Origin: Vitrella brassicaformis
Taxonomy: Eukaryota; Sar; Vitrellaceae
Length of the DNA: 37,129 nucleotides
Direction: 5' to 3'
Assembly: GCA_001179505.1 (NCBI GenBank)
Contig: CDMY01001040.1
Span: forward strand, 1-37,129
Numbering within the stretch: the stretch's first letter is position 1; each line of letters opens with the position of its first letter. The notes below the pieces were generated by a model, which was not told the DNA's origin, searched no databases, and saw nothing but the letters and a program-made list of their open reading frames with translations. This document shows, in pieces, positions 22,295-32,360 of the stretch. A program made the translations under genes and the position numbers.

Positions 22295-24187
22295 TTATCC
22301 AAAGACGTTCCCGTCTATCCGTGCCGGTCTTGCCCCTTCCGAAGCAAGCATGTCGAGGGTGTGCTGCAGCTGCTCCATCTCAATTCTCGAGCACTCCTGC
22401 ACCGGACAGAAACCAGGGCAGATGACACGCATGTAAAGATCTCGCAGCTTCTCTCTCTCTCTCTCTGGCTCGCTCCCTCGCTGTATGGCTGTCTGTTTGG
22501 CTCCCTCACAAGTGGTCGTGCTGGGAATTCGGAGCAGATGGCTTTGACGACGATCTCAGGGTCGGGTGGGCCGGCGTATCTCATGTCACTGATGCGCATG
22601 GCCGTGGGGCTCCAAGCGTGCGTCCTCAGCTGCAGATTCAGCAGCTCTTCCGAGCCCATGTTGATGCATTTCTGCACCGTGTCGACGTCGGCTCCCAGCT
22701 CAGCCATGAGCTCGAAGGAACACGCTGCGCCGAATGCATTGGCAGTACCGTTAAGCTGGTGGGTGTCCTTTGTGGTGTCGCTCATGCACCTGAACATGTG
22801 ACAGACGCACCGCAGGCGCGCAGAATGTGTCTGCTCTGGTCTGATCTGTCCGCACGCACCTCTTGGGAAACTCCTCGACGTACGTCCACCAGACCTCTGA
22901 GTATCCGCCAACGCCGGCCGTTCCCTCGGTGTATGTCTTATCCCACAGACACATCTGTCTGCACACACACATTAACACACACGACACACCTCGGTGTCTA
23001 TCGAGCTGACTTCTCATTCACCGACCGGAGAGATTCGTCGATCACGTCTCTGCCCGTGGACATGGCAGGCGACTTGCGCTCGGGGGGAAGCGCGCAAGAC
23101 TGGGCGTTGTCGTCCACACACATGTCTTCGTAATGCATGGAGGGGGGGCAAGGAGAAGATGTGCCAATGGGGCCGGAAACTCAGCTGCACCCACACACGC
23201 ATGACAGACAGGAGTCAGTCCAAGTCTTCGTGAGCGAATGGATCAGGCCGTTGGCTGTTCGCCTACCTACCGTGTGCCGCAGTTGTCTGGCGCGTTTGGC
23301 GAAGCCCTGGAGGAACCGGACGCTCTTGTCGAGGGCGGGGGTCACCCACAAGTCCATCCTAACAGTGTCGGCGTACTGCATGCAGCAAATGCACAGCACG
23401 GCCGATTGATACACGCTCAGACGGCCTGGCTGCCTGTGCGCCGTGCTGCCACCCCTTTCCTACCAAGGGCATGTCCCAGACGAGCTCGACGAGGACCGTT
23501 TTGTTGACGGGTGGGGAGAGGACGTCGATGATCTTCTGGGCATGCATGTCGCTGATCAAGATAGACGGGCTGCGGACCGTCTCGCCCCAACCATCTGATG
23601 GAGAGAAAGATGTTACCAGACACTCCTGAGGGACATCCCTTCCCTCCCTCTCTCGCTGTGTGTCTGTCTTTGCTGACCGTCGGCCATGATGACTCTCTGA
23701 ATCTCCGTTGGGGTGCGGATGGCTCCTTCAGTGTCCGCCACGATGACAGCCTTGGCGTTCTTGAACACCTCCGCCACTCGCACCTTGGTGACGAAGTTGC
23801 ACAAGCCCCGCCGCACCATGACAATGTTGGGCAGCATCGTGTGTGGGGCTGGGACCTCGTAGTCCCTATCGCGGCAGTGAAGCTCCCCGTACTGGCTCTC
23901 CCCACACACCAGACGTCCCATGATGCGCTCACCATAATACTGATGGATGGATGGATGGATGACAGACACATGAGAAAGAGGGACAGACACAGACCAGTTG
24001 ATGAATGAGTCCTCCCTGCAACATCCCAACTCCACTCACTCACCGGCGGTGCGAATGCGGCGGTGCTGCCCTCAATGCCGTCCGGAAACTGCTCGGCCAG
24101 CTCAGGCGGCTCCAGGACCCTGATGCGCCCTGCAACAGCCACGCTGACTCCCAGGAGGACCAGCAGCCATGCGGCCTGCGGTGCCAT
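22295..24187 (-). CDS. Vacuolar sorting receptor-like protein with PA domain, possible frameshift
   Basis: Secretory-pathway protein resembling the lumenal part of plant vacuolar sorting receptors. ATG 24187 opens the signal peptide MAPQAAWLLVLLGVSVAVAG. Exon 2 (23939-23678) has the protease-associated domain: MVRRGLCNFVTKVRVAEVF and AVIVADTEG, a ligand-binding fold. Later exons give LVELVWDMPL, DLWVTPALDKSVRFLQGF, WWTYVEEFPKRC, and a cysteine-bearing helical block (CSFELMAELGADVDTVQKC, then IVVKAICSEFP), in the order found in the receptor family. Two oddities: the exon near 23190-23030 stays in frame with family-like sequence (MHYEDMCVDDNAQSCALPPE) only if the 7-G run at 23142-23148 is one base shorter; and the protein stops at 22295 without EGF repeats, transmembrane segment or cytosolic tail. 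It may be a soluble cargo-binding relative, a pseudogene, or contain a homopolymer sequencing error. Confidence 0.65.
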
Positions 24188-24435
24188 CGCTCAGAGTGAT
24201 GGATCTCGTGAACAGATTGCTCGACAGTGGTGAGTTTGAAGAAGCTGCAGACTGACTACAGACGCAGTCACATGAGGTTGGGACGAAGGGACAGTTCTTG
24301 GGGGGATCGCCGAAACATGACAGCTCGCAGTGAGAGTCCGGCGCCACGATAGCCACGATCAAAGGCAGCTCGGCAGATGCACGGGTGCATGATTTGTGAG
24401 GCGACAGAGCTGCCTTGAGCTGGTAGGCTGGTGCG
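24188..24435. promoter_or_regulatory. Bidirectional promoter, sorting-receptor-like / small membrane protein
   Basis: 248 bp between divergent ATGs, with AGCTCGCA at 24322-24329 (context GACAGCTCGCAGTGAG). A related CAGCTCGGCA lies about 40 bp further on. Confidence 0.5.
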
Positions 24436-24681
24436 ATGGTGGAGCTGCCTGAGCTGCGCGTGTGGTCCTACCTGCTGGGCCTGGTCATCATCCTGCTGTC
24501 CGTCATCTTGCCCTTCGTGTGGATGGTACGTGAGGGAGTGAGCTGACGTGATCCATGATCACTGCAATGAGTACCATTGAGGTGTTGTGTGTCTGCTGCT
24601 GTGTTGGTGCATTCATTCACGCAGGGCATCAAGCACAAGAACACCATCCTTGACGGGCTCAAGAGGAGGCACAAGAGATGA
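24436..24681 (+). CDS. Small single-pass membrane protein, 48 residues
   Basis: Two exons in phase (24436-24525 and 24625-24681) with clean GTACGT and GCAG splice sites. The peptide begins MVELPELRVWSYLLGLVI, continues as a strongly hydrophobic segment to about residue 29, and ends in a basic tail GLKRRHKR. This layout (short N-terminus, one membrane helix, positive C-terminus) is that of small subunits of ER or mitochondrial membrane complexes. I cannot name the family. The intron phase, splice sites, shared promoter motif and composition argue that it is real despite its size. Confidence 0.6.
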
Positions 24682-25102
24682 TCATTGAGTGCGGGTGGAT
24701 GGTAGTAGAGGGATGCATCTGGGTGTGTACAGTAGTAAGTTGGGTGATTCTCCAGACCATGAGCTTCCTGGCATGACTGACTGACTGACTGATTGACTCT
24801 TTCTGTCCCTTTGTGAGTGCATTCATACTCTATCTTTGCCCCTCGTCCGTCTGGCCCCTGTCCCGCCGCTGACTCATCAGTGTGAGCGACTCAGTAATTC
24901 AAGAGCTCATGACAACGGTTTTGCACAACAAATAGCTGAGATAGAAGGGAGGGTCCGCAACGCAACGCAACGCAGCGCACACAGATGCACACATACATCT
25001 CTCCCTCATCCCACACACAGCCATCAGTCACCGCCCTCGCACCGCTGTGACTCCTGACCCCAATCTACCTGTGTCAAACACTCGACAGACAGCTACAGTG
25101 GA
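24682..25102. other. Convergent intergenic spacer
   Basis: Tail-to-tail spacer between the small membrane protein gene and SF3A2, with a short GACT repeat near 24776-24796. No gene or RNA is supported. Confidence 0.5.
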
Positions 25103-25816
25103 TCACCATCTTGCGCCGATGGGCAGGAAGGCTCCTGGCCTCTGTGGGAGGCTGGGCAGCGGCTTGTCTTCCCGCTTCTTGAGGAAAATCTGGACGGTGT
25201 ACTTCTTCTTGTCCTTGTCCCAGTGAGCGATGAACTTGCCCTCCGTCCGGTCGATCTCAAGGTTGGGGATCTTGAAGGCCACCGTCTCGTAGGGCTCCGC
25301 CGCGAACAGCAGGTACTGGAAGTTGCTGTCACTCTCCTCGACGTGCTGCTCGTACGCCGACATGACTCTGTGGCGCGGCCGGCCGTCACTCACGATCTCG
25401 GGGTAGTCAACTTCGAAGAGCAGCGCCTTCTGCATGGTCTCCTGGTCCCGGACCTTGGTGACCTTGTAGCCAGGCCGGCCGATCTTGATGCCCTTCTGCT
25501 TGACGCTCCGTTTGGGCTGCGGCATGATGCCTCCCGTGGCGCCGAGCGCCTCCTTGGCCTGTCGTCTGGCGAGGTTGGTCTGGTGCTTCTTGCCCTGGGT
25601 GTGCGCCAGGTAGCTGGCCTCGTTGTTGTGGAGGGTGAGACAGAGCTTGCACTCGTACGTGCCGAGATGGTTGCGCATGAGGTAGGGATCCTTCTTGAGG
25701 TCGATGGTCTCCATCGCCAGCGCCTTAAGGCGCTCGCGACGGTCAATGGCGGCATCCTGAGCCGACTGGGGAGCGCCGGAGCCGGTCTTGTGACCCACGC
25801 GGTTCTGGAAATCCAT
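25103..25816 (-). CDS. SF3A2: Splicing factor 3A subunit 2
   Basis: U2 snRNP component that helps define the branch site during pre-spliceosome assembly. Single exon, 237 residues. It opens MDFQNRVGHKTGSG, the family's nearly invariant N-terminus, then has the U1-type zinc finger YECKLCLTLHNNEASYLAH with a following GKKHQ (C2H2). The conserved block reads KIGRPGYKVTKVRDQE and LLFEVDYPEI, and the C-terminal part includes QYLLFAAEPYETVAFKIPN and GKFIAHWDKDKKKY. It lacks the long proline-rich tail of animal SF3A2, as in yeast Prp11 and many protists. It is one of the few intronless genes here, notable for a splicing factor in an intron-rich genome. Confidence 0.96.
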   Translation of the reverse strand: MDFQNRVGHKTGSGAPQSAQDAAIDRRERLKALAMETIDLKKDPYLMRNHLGTYECKLCLTLHNNEASYLAHTQGKKHQTNLARRQAKEALGATGGIMPQPKRSVKQKGIKIGRPGYKVTKVRDQETMQKALLFEVDYPEIVSDGRPRHRVMSAYEQHVEESDSNFQYLLFAAEPYETVAFKIPNLEIDRTEGKFIAHWDKDKKKYTVQIFLKKREDKPLPSLPQRPGAFLPIGARW

Positions 25817-26382
25817 CGGTGGGACGAAGTCAGGCAGTCAGCGAGGCGTCAGATACGGAAGTCGACTCGACGATGAAGGAAGGAACCGACGCGAGCAAAC
25901 AGCAGACGCACAGGTGCCTCCTTTCCCCTGAGTAGCTTTCTTGCAGATGCGAGCTTCATCTTCCCGGCGATCTACGAGACATATGATCTGTGTGATACCT
26001 TCCAATCCCTACCAAGTATGTGTATCCACGTGGACCTCTATCGTCACTGAATGCTTATCTACTGTGAACTCTCCAACTCGCCCACGAGAAAGTCTGATCA
26101 ACAGTCAAATCATCTGCGGACTCGCGAACAACTCAGACCATTGACAATCGTCTCAGCAAAACACCCCGACAAGCTAACCAAGCGCTCGCAGCGAACCGTG
26201 CGATACATCGGTCCCCTCCCTCATACACCCTCCACATCACACACCCAACACGCCACACATCGATGCATCACATCGACGCATACACCCATCCATGTATCCC
26301 CCGCCACGCACACATCCATCAAACCATCCATCCGTCCGTCCGTCCATCACACCCACCACTGCACTGCCAAGATCACGAGAAC
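25817..26382. promoter_or_regulatory. SF3A2 upstream region and DUF4079 3' region
   Basis: The part next to SF3A2 carries the shared word in minus-strand orientation (TGCGAGCT on the plus strand at 25947-25954), 131 nt before the SF3A2 ATG. The rest, towards the 3' end of the DUF4079 gene, is CA- and CATC-rich simple sequence without a gene. Confidence 0.45.
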
Positions 26383-27469
26383 CTACGGGAACTGGGTGAA
26401 TTCGAGGGTCTTCTGCCAGATGCCCAGGCCAGTGTTGATCTGCCAGAGGAAGAGAGCCGCTCCCGTAGCATTGAGGCTAATGTGGGCGATGCGAGCCGTG
26501 TCGTTGCCCTTCTGCATGGCCGGGACGAGCGCCGCAGCGAGAGCCCACATGACAGTGATCGCCGCGCCGCAGTACAGATGTGGTCCCGGGAACAGCTTGC
26601 CTGTCCGCAGGTAGGTGTTGACCGGTCCCTCGATAGCGAACGTCACACCGAGCCCGAGAAGGACGGAGCCGACTGTCCAGTGCTTGTCACGGAAGTCGCC
26701 CTTGACCAGCTCCTTGCGGGTGGCTGACAGAGCCTCTATCTTGTCGCCCAGGGGGACGGCGGCCCGAAGCCGCTGCAAGTCGGCCTCCATTGCACTCACG
26801 TTCTCCTGCATCTCCTGCACAAGCACACATAAGATAGAACAGACATCAGCACAAAGACCCTATGGCTGTTGTTGTCCATTCCATTCCATCACTCACCCCT
26901 TGCTCTTTGTGCTTGTCGATTTCAGCAGACAGCGATGCGATCGTTTTGGACAGCGGCAAAGATGGGGCTTTGCCCCCCACAGTTGGCAGCTGCGCCTTGA
27001 GTTCGTTGATGTCCCCCTGGATGGTGCGGATGCGACGCCAGTTCCACCCCGTCACAGCCGAGTAGATGGTCGCCGCGGCGAGGGAGAACATGGCGATAGG
27101 ATGCAGGCTTGAAATGATCTTGCCCTCCCAGATGCCGAATTCCCGACCCTTGGCCATTGCTGGGGCAGCCAACAAGAGGGGCATCAGTGCGCCGCCAACA
27201 ACCGAGGGGGACAGCGGCAGCGCAGCAGGTTCGGGAGCGGTCGAGGAACGTTGCAGGTCATCGATGGACGTGATGCTCTTCAGATGATCTTGAAACTGCT
27301 CGCTCGAGAGCAAGGGGGCATCTCTCTGCGGCTGCACGGCGTCAAGGCGTTGGAGGCCACCCCGTTTGAGCAGGCCTGGTGGTGCGCTCTTGTTGAGAGG
27401 GGCAAAGCCGAAGATCTGCACCGGCGCCACCAAAAGGATGAAGATCAGCTTCATTGGGCAGACCAACAT
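26383..27469 (-). CDS. DUF4079-type plastid (thylakoid) membrane protein
   Basis: Two exons in phase (27469 to about 26897, then about 26818 to 26383), about 335 residues. The leader MLVCPMKLIFILLVAPVQ followed by IFGFAPLNKSAP is a signal-peptide-like segment ending in an F-containing cleavage context, as in complex-plastid targeting; Met6 may be the actual start. The mature part has alternating membrane helices: WEGKIISSLHPIAMFSLA, a cytosolic/stromal coiled region (INELKAQLPTV, then EIDKHKEQGEMQENV), WTVGSVLLGLGVTFAIEG, GAAITVMWALAAALVPAMQ and ARIAHISLNATGAALFLWQ. The His residues in LHPIAM and IAHISLN and the layout match the cyanobacterial/plastid DUF4079 family, whose function is not known to me. 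It shares a promoter with the plastid transporter next door. Confidence 0.75.
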
Positions 27470-27637
27470 GCCTCAAAAATCAGCGCAGGAACTTGCTGAG
27501 CTCGCAGCGCAAGATTCTCGTCCCTCTCGTGGACGGCAGTGGCCAATGGTGTCGATGCTGCACAGATCTTGATAGAATTTTGATTGCTGGAGCCCAGAGA
27601 TCTGTTCTGCACTTCCGAGCCCTTGCCGGGTCTGCGA
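27470..27637. promoter_or_regulatory. Bidirectional promoter of two plastid-protein genes
   Basis: Only 168 bp separate the divergent ATGs of DUF4079 and PLGG1. AGCTCGCA sits at 27499-27506, 30 nt from the minus-strand ATG and 132 nt from the plus-strand ATG. Both products are plastid membrane proteins, so joint regulation is likely. Confidence 0.55.
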
Positions 27638-29617
27638 ATGAAGTTACTGGTGGTATTCCTGCCCTTGGCGGCCACTCAGTGCCTATCAGCTTCAGTCGAT
27701 TCATCGCTCAGGAGATCGACGCCACCACTCCCTCCGCAGCATCGACATGCCGCCTCTGAACCCCTCGCTGCTTTCCAGCCGCTTGCAACGGGTCATTTAC
27801 TGTCCAGGAAGCTGCCACATTATGGCTCAAGATCGATTCATCCAATCGAGGAAGCTCCGCTAAGGACACCGCTGTGGAACAATGCAAAGGGGGAAGTCAT
27901 CCCACGGTCGGCGCCGACGTCACCGGAGGCGGTCAGGAGGAGGCGGGAGAGGAGCATCTGGGCAGGCCTGGCCTCTGCCAAGGCCCTCGTCAGCGTGTCG
28001 GTCTTCATCGCCCTCGACATTGCGTTTCGGCAGCTCCTGGCATCGCTCAACATCACCTTCCCCAGTGCACTCATCGGCATGGGGCTCGTGTTCGCCTCAC
28101 TGCTCGTCCTTGAGCGCGTCAACCCCTCTAAAGCGGCTGACGTGGCGGCCTTCCTCGACCTGGGTGCGTCTGAGATCAAGAAGTGGCTGCCGGTGTTCTT
28201 CGCCCCCAATCTGGTGGTCCTGCCGCTGAACCTGCCGCCTCAGCTGGGCAGAATAGTCGGCCTTGTGGTGGCTGGGCTGCTCTTCAGCTTGACTAGCACC
28301 GCTGGACTGGTGGCCGCAACTACCAAGGTCAGCCACCCGATGGCCTTCCAATCCACATACACCAAGGGTGTGACCTACTTGTGTTGTTTGTCTGCCTGCA
28401 GGTGGCCGAGCGCCTTTCCAGCTCAGCGTCCTCCTCCTCCACCTCCTCATCCCAATCCACTCGACAACGCTCCCCTCCCTCCAGCTCTAGCAGCGTGTCG
28501 TCACGGCCGCCCAAGTACTACGGTCCGTTTGGCGAGGGCGTGGCGGGCACAGTGGCGATTCTCTCGGCCGTGTCCTTCGGCCTGTCGGTAATCAGTGCCC
28601 GGCAGGGCTGGGGCGGCCAGGCCGTCTGGGTGTACCTACTCAGCATGACACTCAGCGGGTCAGCGAGTGGCAACACGCACACACACATCGATGGCCTGTA
28701 GAGCGCCTCTCTGTCATTTCGTTTGTGTGTCCAGTTACGTGTTTGGCACCAGCTGTCCCCCCTCCCTGACTCGGTGGCTGCACCCCGTGGTCATCTGCTC
28801 CCTCTCCACCATTCTCGGCGCCGTTCTGCTTGGATCAGCCACGCAGCGGAGCTGGCAAGAGATCCTCGCCCCCTACATCCTTGCCAACGGCCATGTCGGC
28901 CCCGGCAACGCGCTGCTCTTCCTCCTGGGCCCCGCAGTGCTGACCTTCGGCTGTCAGATGTATGCGTATCGGCGGCAGATGAGGCGGAATCTGACAGAGG
29001 TGATTGTGGGGTGTCTGGGGGCGGCGCTGTTGGGGCTCTTCGGCACTGCGGTGAGTGAGTGTGCCCGAAGACGGTAGTGCCTGCCGGCATTCACTCGTCG
29101 ATGCTGTCTGTCTGTCTGTCTGTCTGTCGCGTTGCTCAGATCGGTGCCAGGTTGATAGGCCTCGCGTCAGATCTGCGGCTTGCCACGTTGCCGCGGTCCA
29201 TCACTGCCCCGCTGGCCATCGAAGTCGCCAACATGCTGGGCGCTGATGGCCGGTAGGTACACCACACACCCCACGCATTGCACATGACATGTCTGTTGTC
29301 TTCCCGCCCTTACCTCTGTCTGTGTGCCTGCCTGGTCTGGTGCGTGCAGGTTGGCAGTTGCTCTAGTGGTTCTGACGGGCATCCTTGGCGCCAATTTCGG
29401 GGCCCTCCTGCTGACCTCGTTGGGCATTACCAACCCGACGGCCCGTGGGCTGGCCATGGGAAGCGCCGCCCACGGGCTGGGGACGGCGGCGATTGTGAAT
29501 GAGGGAGAGGCTTTCACCTTCAGCGCGATAGCGATGGCGCTGACGGCCACCTGGACGACGGTGCTGGTGAGCATCAAGGCACTCAGGGACGGGCTTGTCA
29601 AGGTGGCACTGGGGTGA
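27638..29617 (+). CDS. PLGG1: Plastid glycolate/glycerate transporter (LrgA-LrgB fusion)
   Basis: Photorespiratory exchanger of the plastid envelope moving glycolate out and glycerate in. Five exons in phase (27638-28327, 28402-28658, 28735-29050, 29140-29252, 29350-29617) give 547 residues. I chose ATG 27638 because MKLLVVFLPLAATQCLSAS is a clean signal peptide; it is followed by a Ser/Arg-rich transit-like stretch. The N-terminal half is LrgA-like (NITFPSALIGMGLVFASLL). The C-terminal half is LrgB-like (LPRSITAPLAIEVANMLG, GILGANFGALLLTSLGI, ARGLAMGSAAHGLGTAA), the diagnostic LrgB motifs. Serine-rich sequence links the halves. About a dozen membrane helices are visible. The leader fits a secondary plastid, and the gene implies active photorespiration. 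Confidence 0.92.
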
Positions 29618-30310
29618 GGTGAGTGAGATGAGGGACATTTGACATACATGAGTGGGTCCCTGACTTGACTGGTCAATGGCGAGAGGCGAGAGATCATTCT
29701 GATGCGTGCCTGAGGGTGAGAGTGAGGGTGAGGGTGAGAGCAGCTTGCGAGCGGGTGGGTGGGCGGGTGAGTGGGCGCGACTCGGAAACGACAGATGCGC
29801 TCACTCACAGAGAGAGAAAGAACTGCTGTCTGGGTGTATGCCACGTCAGTCAATGTGAAGGCCAGTTGATGTAGTGAGTGCTGTGTAGGCTTTGCTTTGC
29901 TTTGCGTTCCTTTCCTTCCCTTTGGCTCGGAGGATTTTTGTTGCTACTTGCTGGCTGCTGCTGCGAGGGACGGGACAGGGGTCAGACATACAAGGCTTGA
30001 ATCATCAGGCAACGTCTGCACACACGCACGAGCTCAGAGAAGTGTCTGTCGTTCATGTCAGTCAGCCAAGCCACGACCCCTCCCTACTACTATCCGCCCG
30101 CCGCACCCGCTGCTTGAAGCCCACCCTCACATACGCACGCCCCATACAGGCAGGACATGCAGTCAGTATGCAAAGCTACCCCATCATCTGTCTGTTGTGC
30201 TGGTCACCGTCGCACCCAACCATGGCCATCCCTCCTCCGTCTCTTCAGGCTCCCTGGCCTGGATGTGTGTGTGTCGGGGTGTGTGTGTGTGTGTGTGTGT
30301 GCCTCTACAG
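29618..30310. other. Convergent intergenic spacer
   Basis: Tail-to-tail spacer between PLGG1 and the U-box gene, with GTGAGG repeats (about 29714-29738) and a TG run (about 30263-30301). No gene is supported. Confidence 0.5.
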
Positions 30311-31968
30311 TCACGGGCGGCCCCGGCGGCCGGGGGCGAGCGGATGCGCGACACGCTGTGACACACACGCACACACATACACGCATCCATCCATCCATCC
30401 ATCCAAATGAACTCACCGTTCTGCGTGCGTCGTGCTGTCCTCACCATGATGATGTCTTGCACGGCGTCCTCGATTTTGTCGCGGTCGTTGGCCTTGAACT
30501 GGCGGAGAGACTTCTTGCCGTCCCCCTTGCCAATCCACACGATCTGCACACCACACCACACCACACCAGATACTAGCCAATTGACGGCTCCCTTTCCGTC
30601 TGTCTCATTTCGAATGCTTGTCTGTCTACCAGGCGCTCGCGGAACGTGTTGGCCTCCGATTTGCCCATACTCTCCGCGAGGCTGAGCTCCAAATCCGACA
30701 TCTGTGCAGACAGAAACATCCATCACCCACACGCACATACACACGCATCCGAGCCTGGTCCATTGCACGGACAATGTGACGCTGTGTGTGTGTGTGTCGT
30801 GTTTTGTGTGTACCCCACACCAAGTTAGTACCTGCTCCGGGAATGCCCACTTTTTGCGCGCCAGGCCCTCCTCCAGCCACTGGAACATGGCCTTCCACAC
30901 CGCTAAGTTGCCCCGCACCTGCACGCCCGCCCACCCAAACGACCCAACGACCCCCCTCACCCCCCCCATCCACCACACCACCCACCACACCATGTCGACG
31001 AGCGCCTGGGGCGGCTCTCTGGTGATCTCGTCGCTCAGCTGGGACGTCTCCAACATGGCCCGGCAGTCCTCTAACGTCAACTCGCCCCCACCACCACCAC
31101 CACCAACGCCAACACCGCCACCGCCACCGCCACCCAGACGACCCCCACCACCTACACAAACCACACACACACATCACACCGTCTGTGTGCCATGGTGGCC
31201 ATCCATCTTTTCCTCGCCGCCTACCGATGTTGCCAAATCGGCCCGGCGTGATGCTAGTACGCACCTCCCTCCTCTCCGCCGCCCCGCCGTCCTCTCCGCC
31301 GCCACCTCCCTCGTCGACCTGCATCTTGGCGTCCTCTGCCTTTGCTCGGGCGACGTACTCCTCCATGTGCTGCTTGACGGTGAAGTTGGTGCGGAGGCGG
31401 ATGTTGCTTACGCGCATGCGGCTGAGGGGGCTCTTGTTGCCGTTCTGCACGATGGTCTGGTAGTCGTAGGTGTGGCCTGCAATGATGAACGAAGGGATGG
31501 ACAAATGAACACATCCATCCATCGGATTCAATCCATCCATCCATTCTCCCTCAGGCAGCCTGATCTCATGGTCCCATGGATTACATACCGTCTGGCGTGA
31601 TCACCGGCTGCTTCATGGGCTCGTATGTCACCCCTGGCGCGAGGCCAACATCAGACAGAGAGAGCACTTGTATATATTGGCTTCATTGCCGTTCATCTTG
31701 CGCACACGTACTTACCGTCGATGCCCATGAACCATGCAGGCAGCTCGCCACGGTCGTTTTTGTCCTTCAGGTACTCGATGTCTTCATCAGACAGGGCGGC
31801 GAACGGACGGGGCGCTGCGGGAACTCCGGGGCGGGCACCACCACCCTGCCCAGGGCCGGCGGCACGAGCATCAGCCCTCGCAAGGACGCCACCAGCCACC
31901 GCCAGCAGCTCCTCGAGCTGGCGCTGCAGCTGTTGGGCTGGACCACCGCCACCGTTGGCAGCCGCCAT
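30311..31968 (-). CDS. U-box domain protein
   Basis: Probable ubiquitin E3 ligase or U-box cofactor. At least seven exons, from ATG 31968 (MAAANGGGGPAQQLQRQL). The U-box reads YEPMKQPVITPDGHTYDYQTI, then SPLSRMRVSNIRLRTN, and is split by two introns. The central M-x-x-PV-x-x-x-GHTYD signature is intact, but the usual Cys-Pro-Ile of the first strand is replaced by GIDGV. A Gly-rich run (about 31085-31155 on the plus strand) follows, then a helical region with no family I can name: LTLEDCRAMLETSQLSDEI, NLAVWKAMFQWLEEGLARK, LELSLAESMGKSEANTF and IVWIGKGDGKKSLRQFK. The last exon is inferred from splice phase (RVAHPLAPGRRGRP, stop at 30311), so the extreme C-terminus is uncertain. It may be a proteasome- or chaperone-linked factor; function is unassigned. 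Confidence 0.7.
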
Positions 31969-32360
31969 CCCGCTGAAACACGGCTTCAAAATTCGGAGGC
32001 TTGCGGAAAATGTAAACAGAATCGCCAAACCCTGGTGATCCGCGTATGCCTTGACTTGGTGGCCCACAGAGGGCCCACTGCAACTACTGACTGTCTCACC
32101 GACAGAAGAAATGTCACTACAAACAGCGGCCCGCACCGCACCACACCGCACCGCACCTTTCCTCCACCCCCCACTACTCTGCCTGCAATGCTTCTTTACT
32201 CATGTCTGACATGGGTGTCGGACAGCCATGCCATCAGACAGCCACACCCATGGTACTTGCACATTGCGGTGTGTCGCAACGCACAAGTGCCATGAATGTG
32301 TTTGACCAATGGCTGTCCGACAACTCAACAAGCCCCTTCTCTCTCCCTTCTCTCCCTCCC
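31969..32360. other. U-box upstream region and TFIIS 3' region
   Basis: Spacer between two minus-strand genes. Upstream of the U-box ATG, a weak relative of the shared promoter word occurs (AGGCTTGCGG near 31998-32007) but no exact copy. ACCGC repeats lie at about 32132-32157. No gene is supported. Confidence 0.4.

Noticed and set aside
30704-31600. 298-codon plus-strand open frame
   Set aside because: Antisense to U-box exons and introns; Pro/Thr/His-rich translation of GGT and TG repeats.
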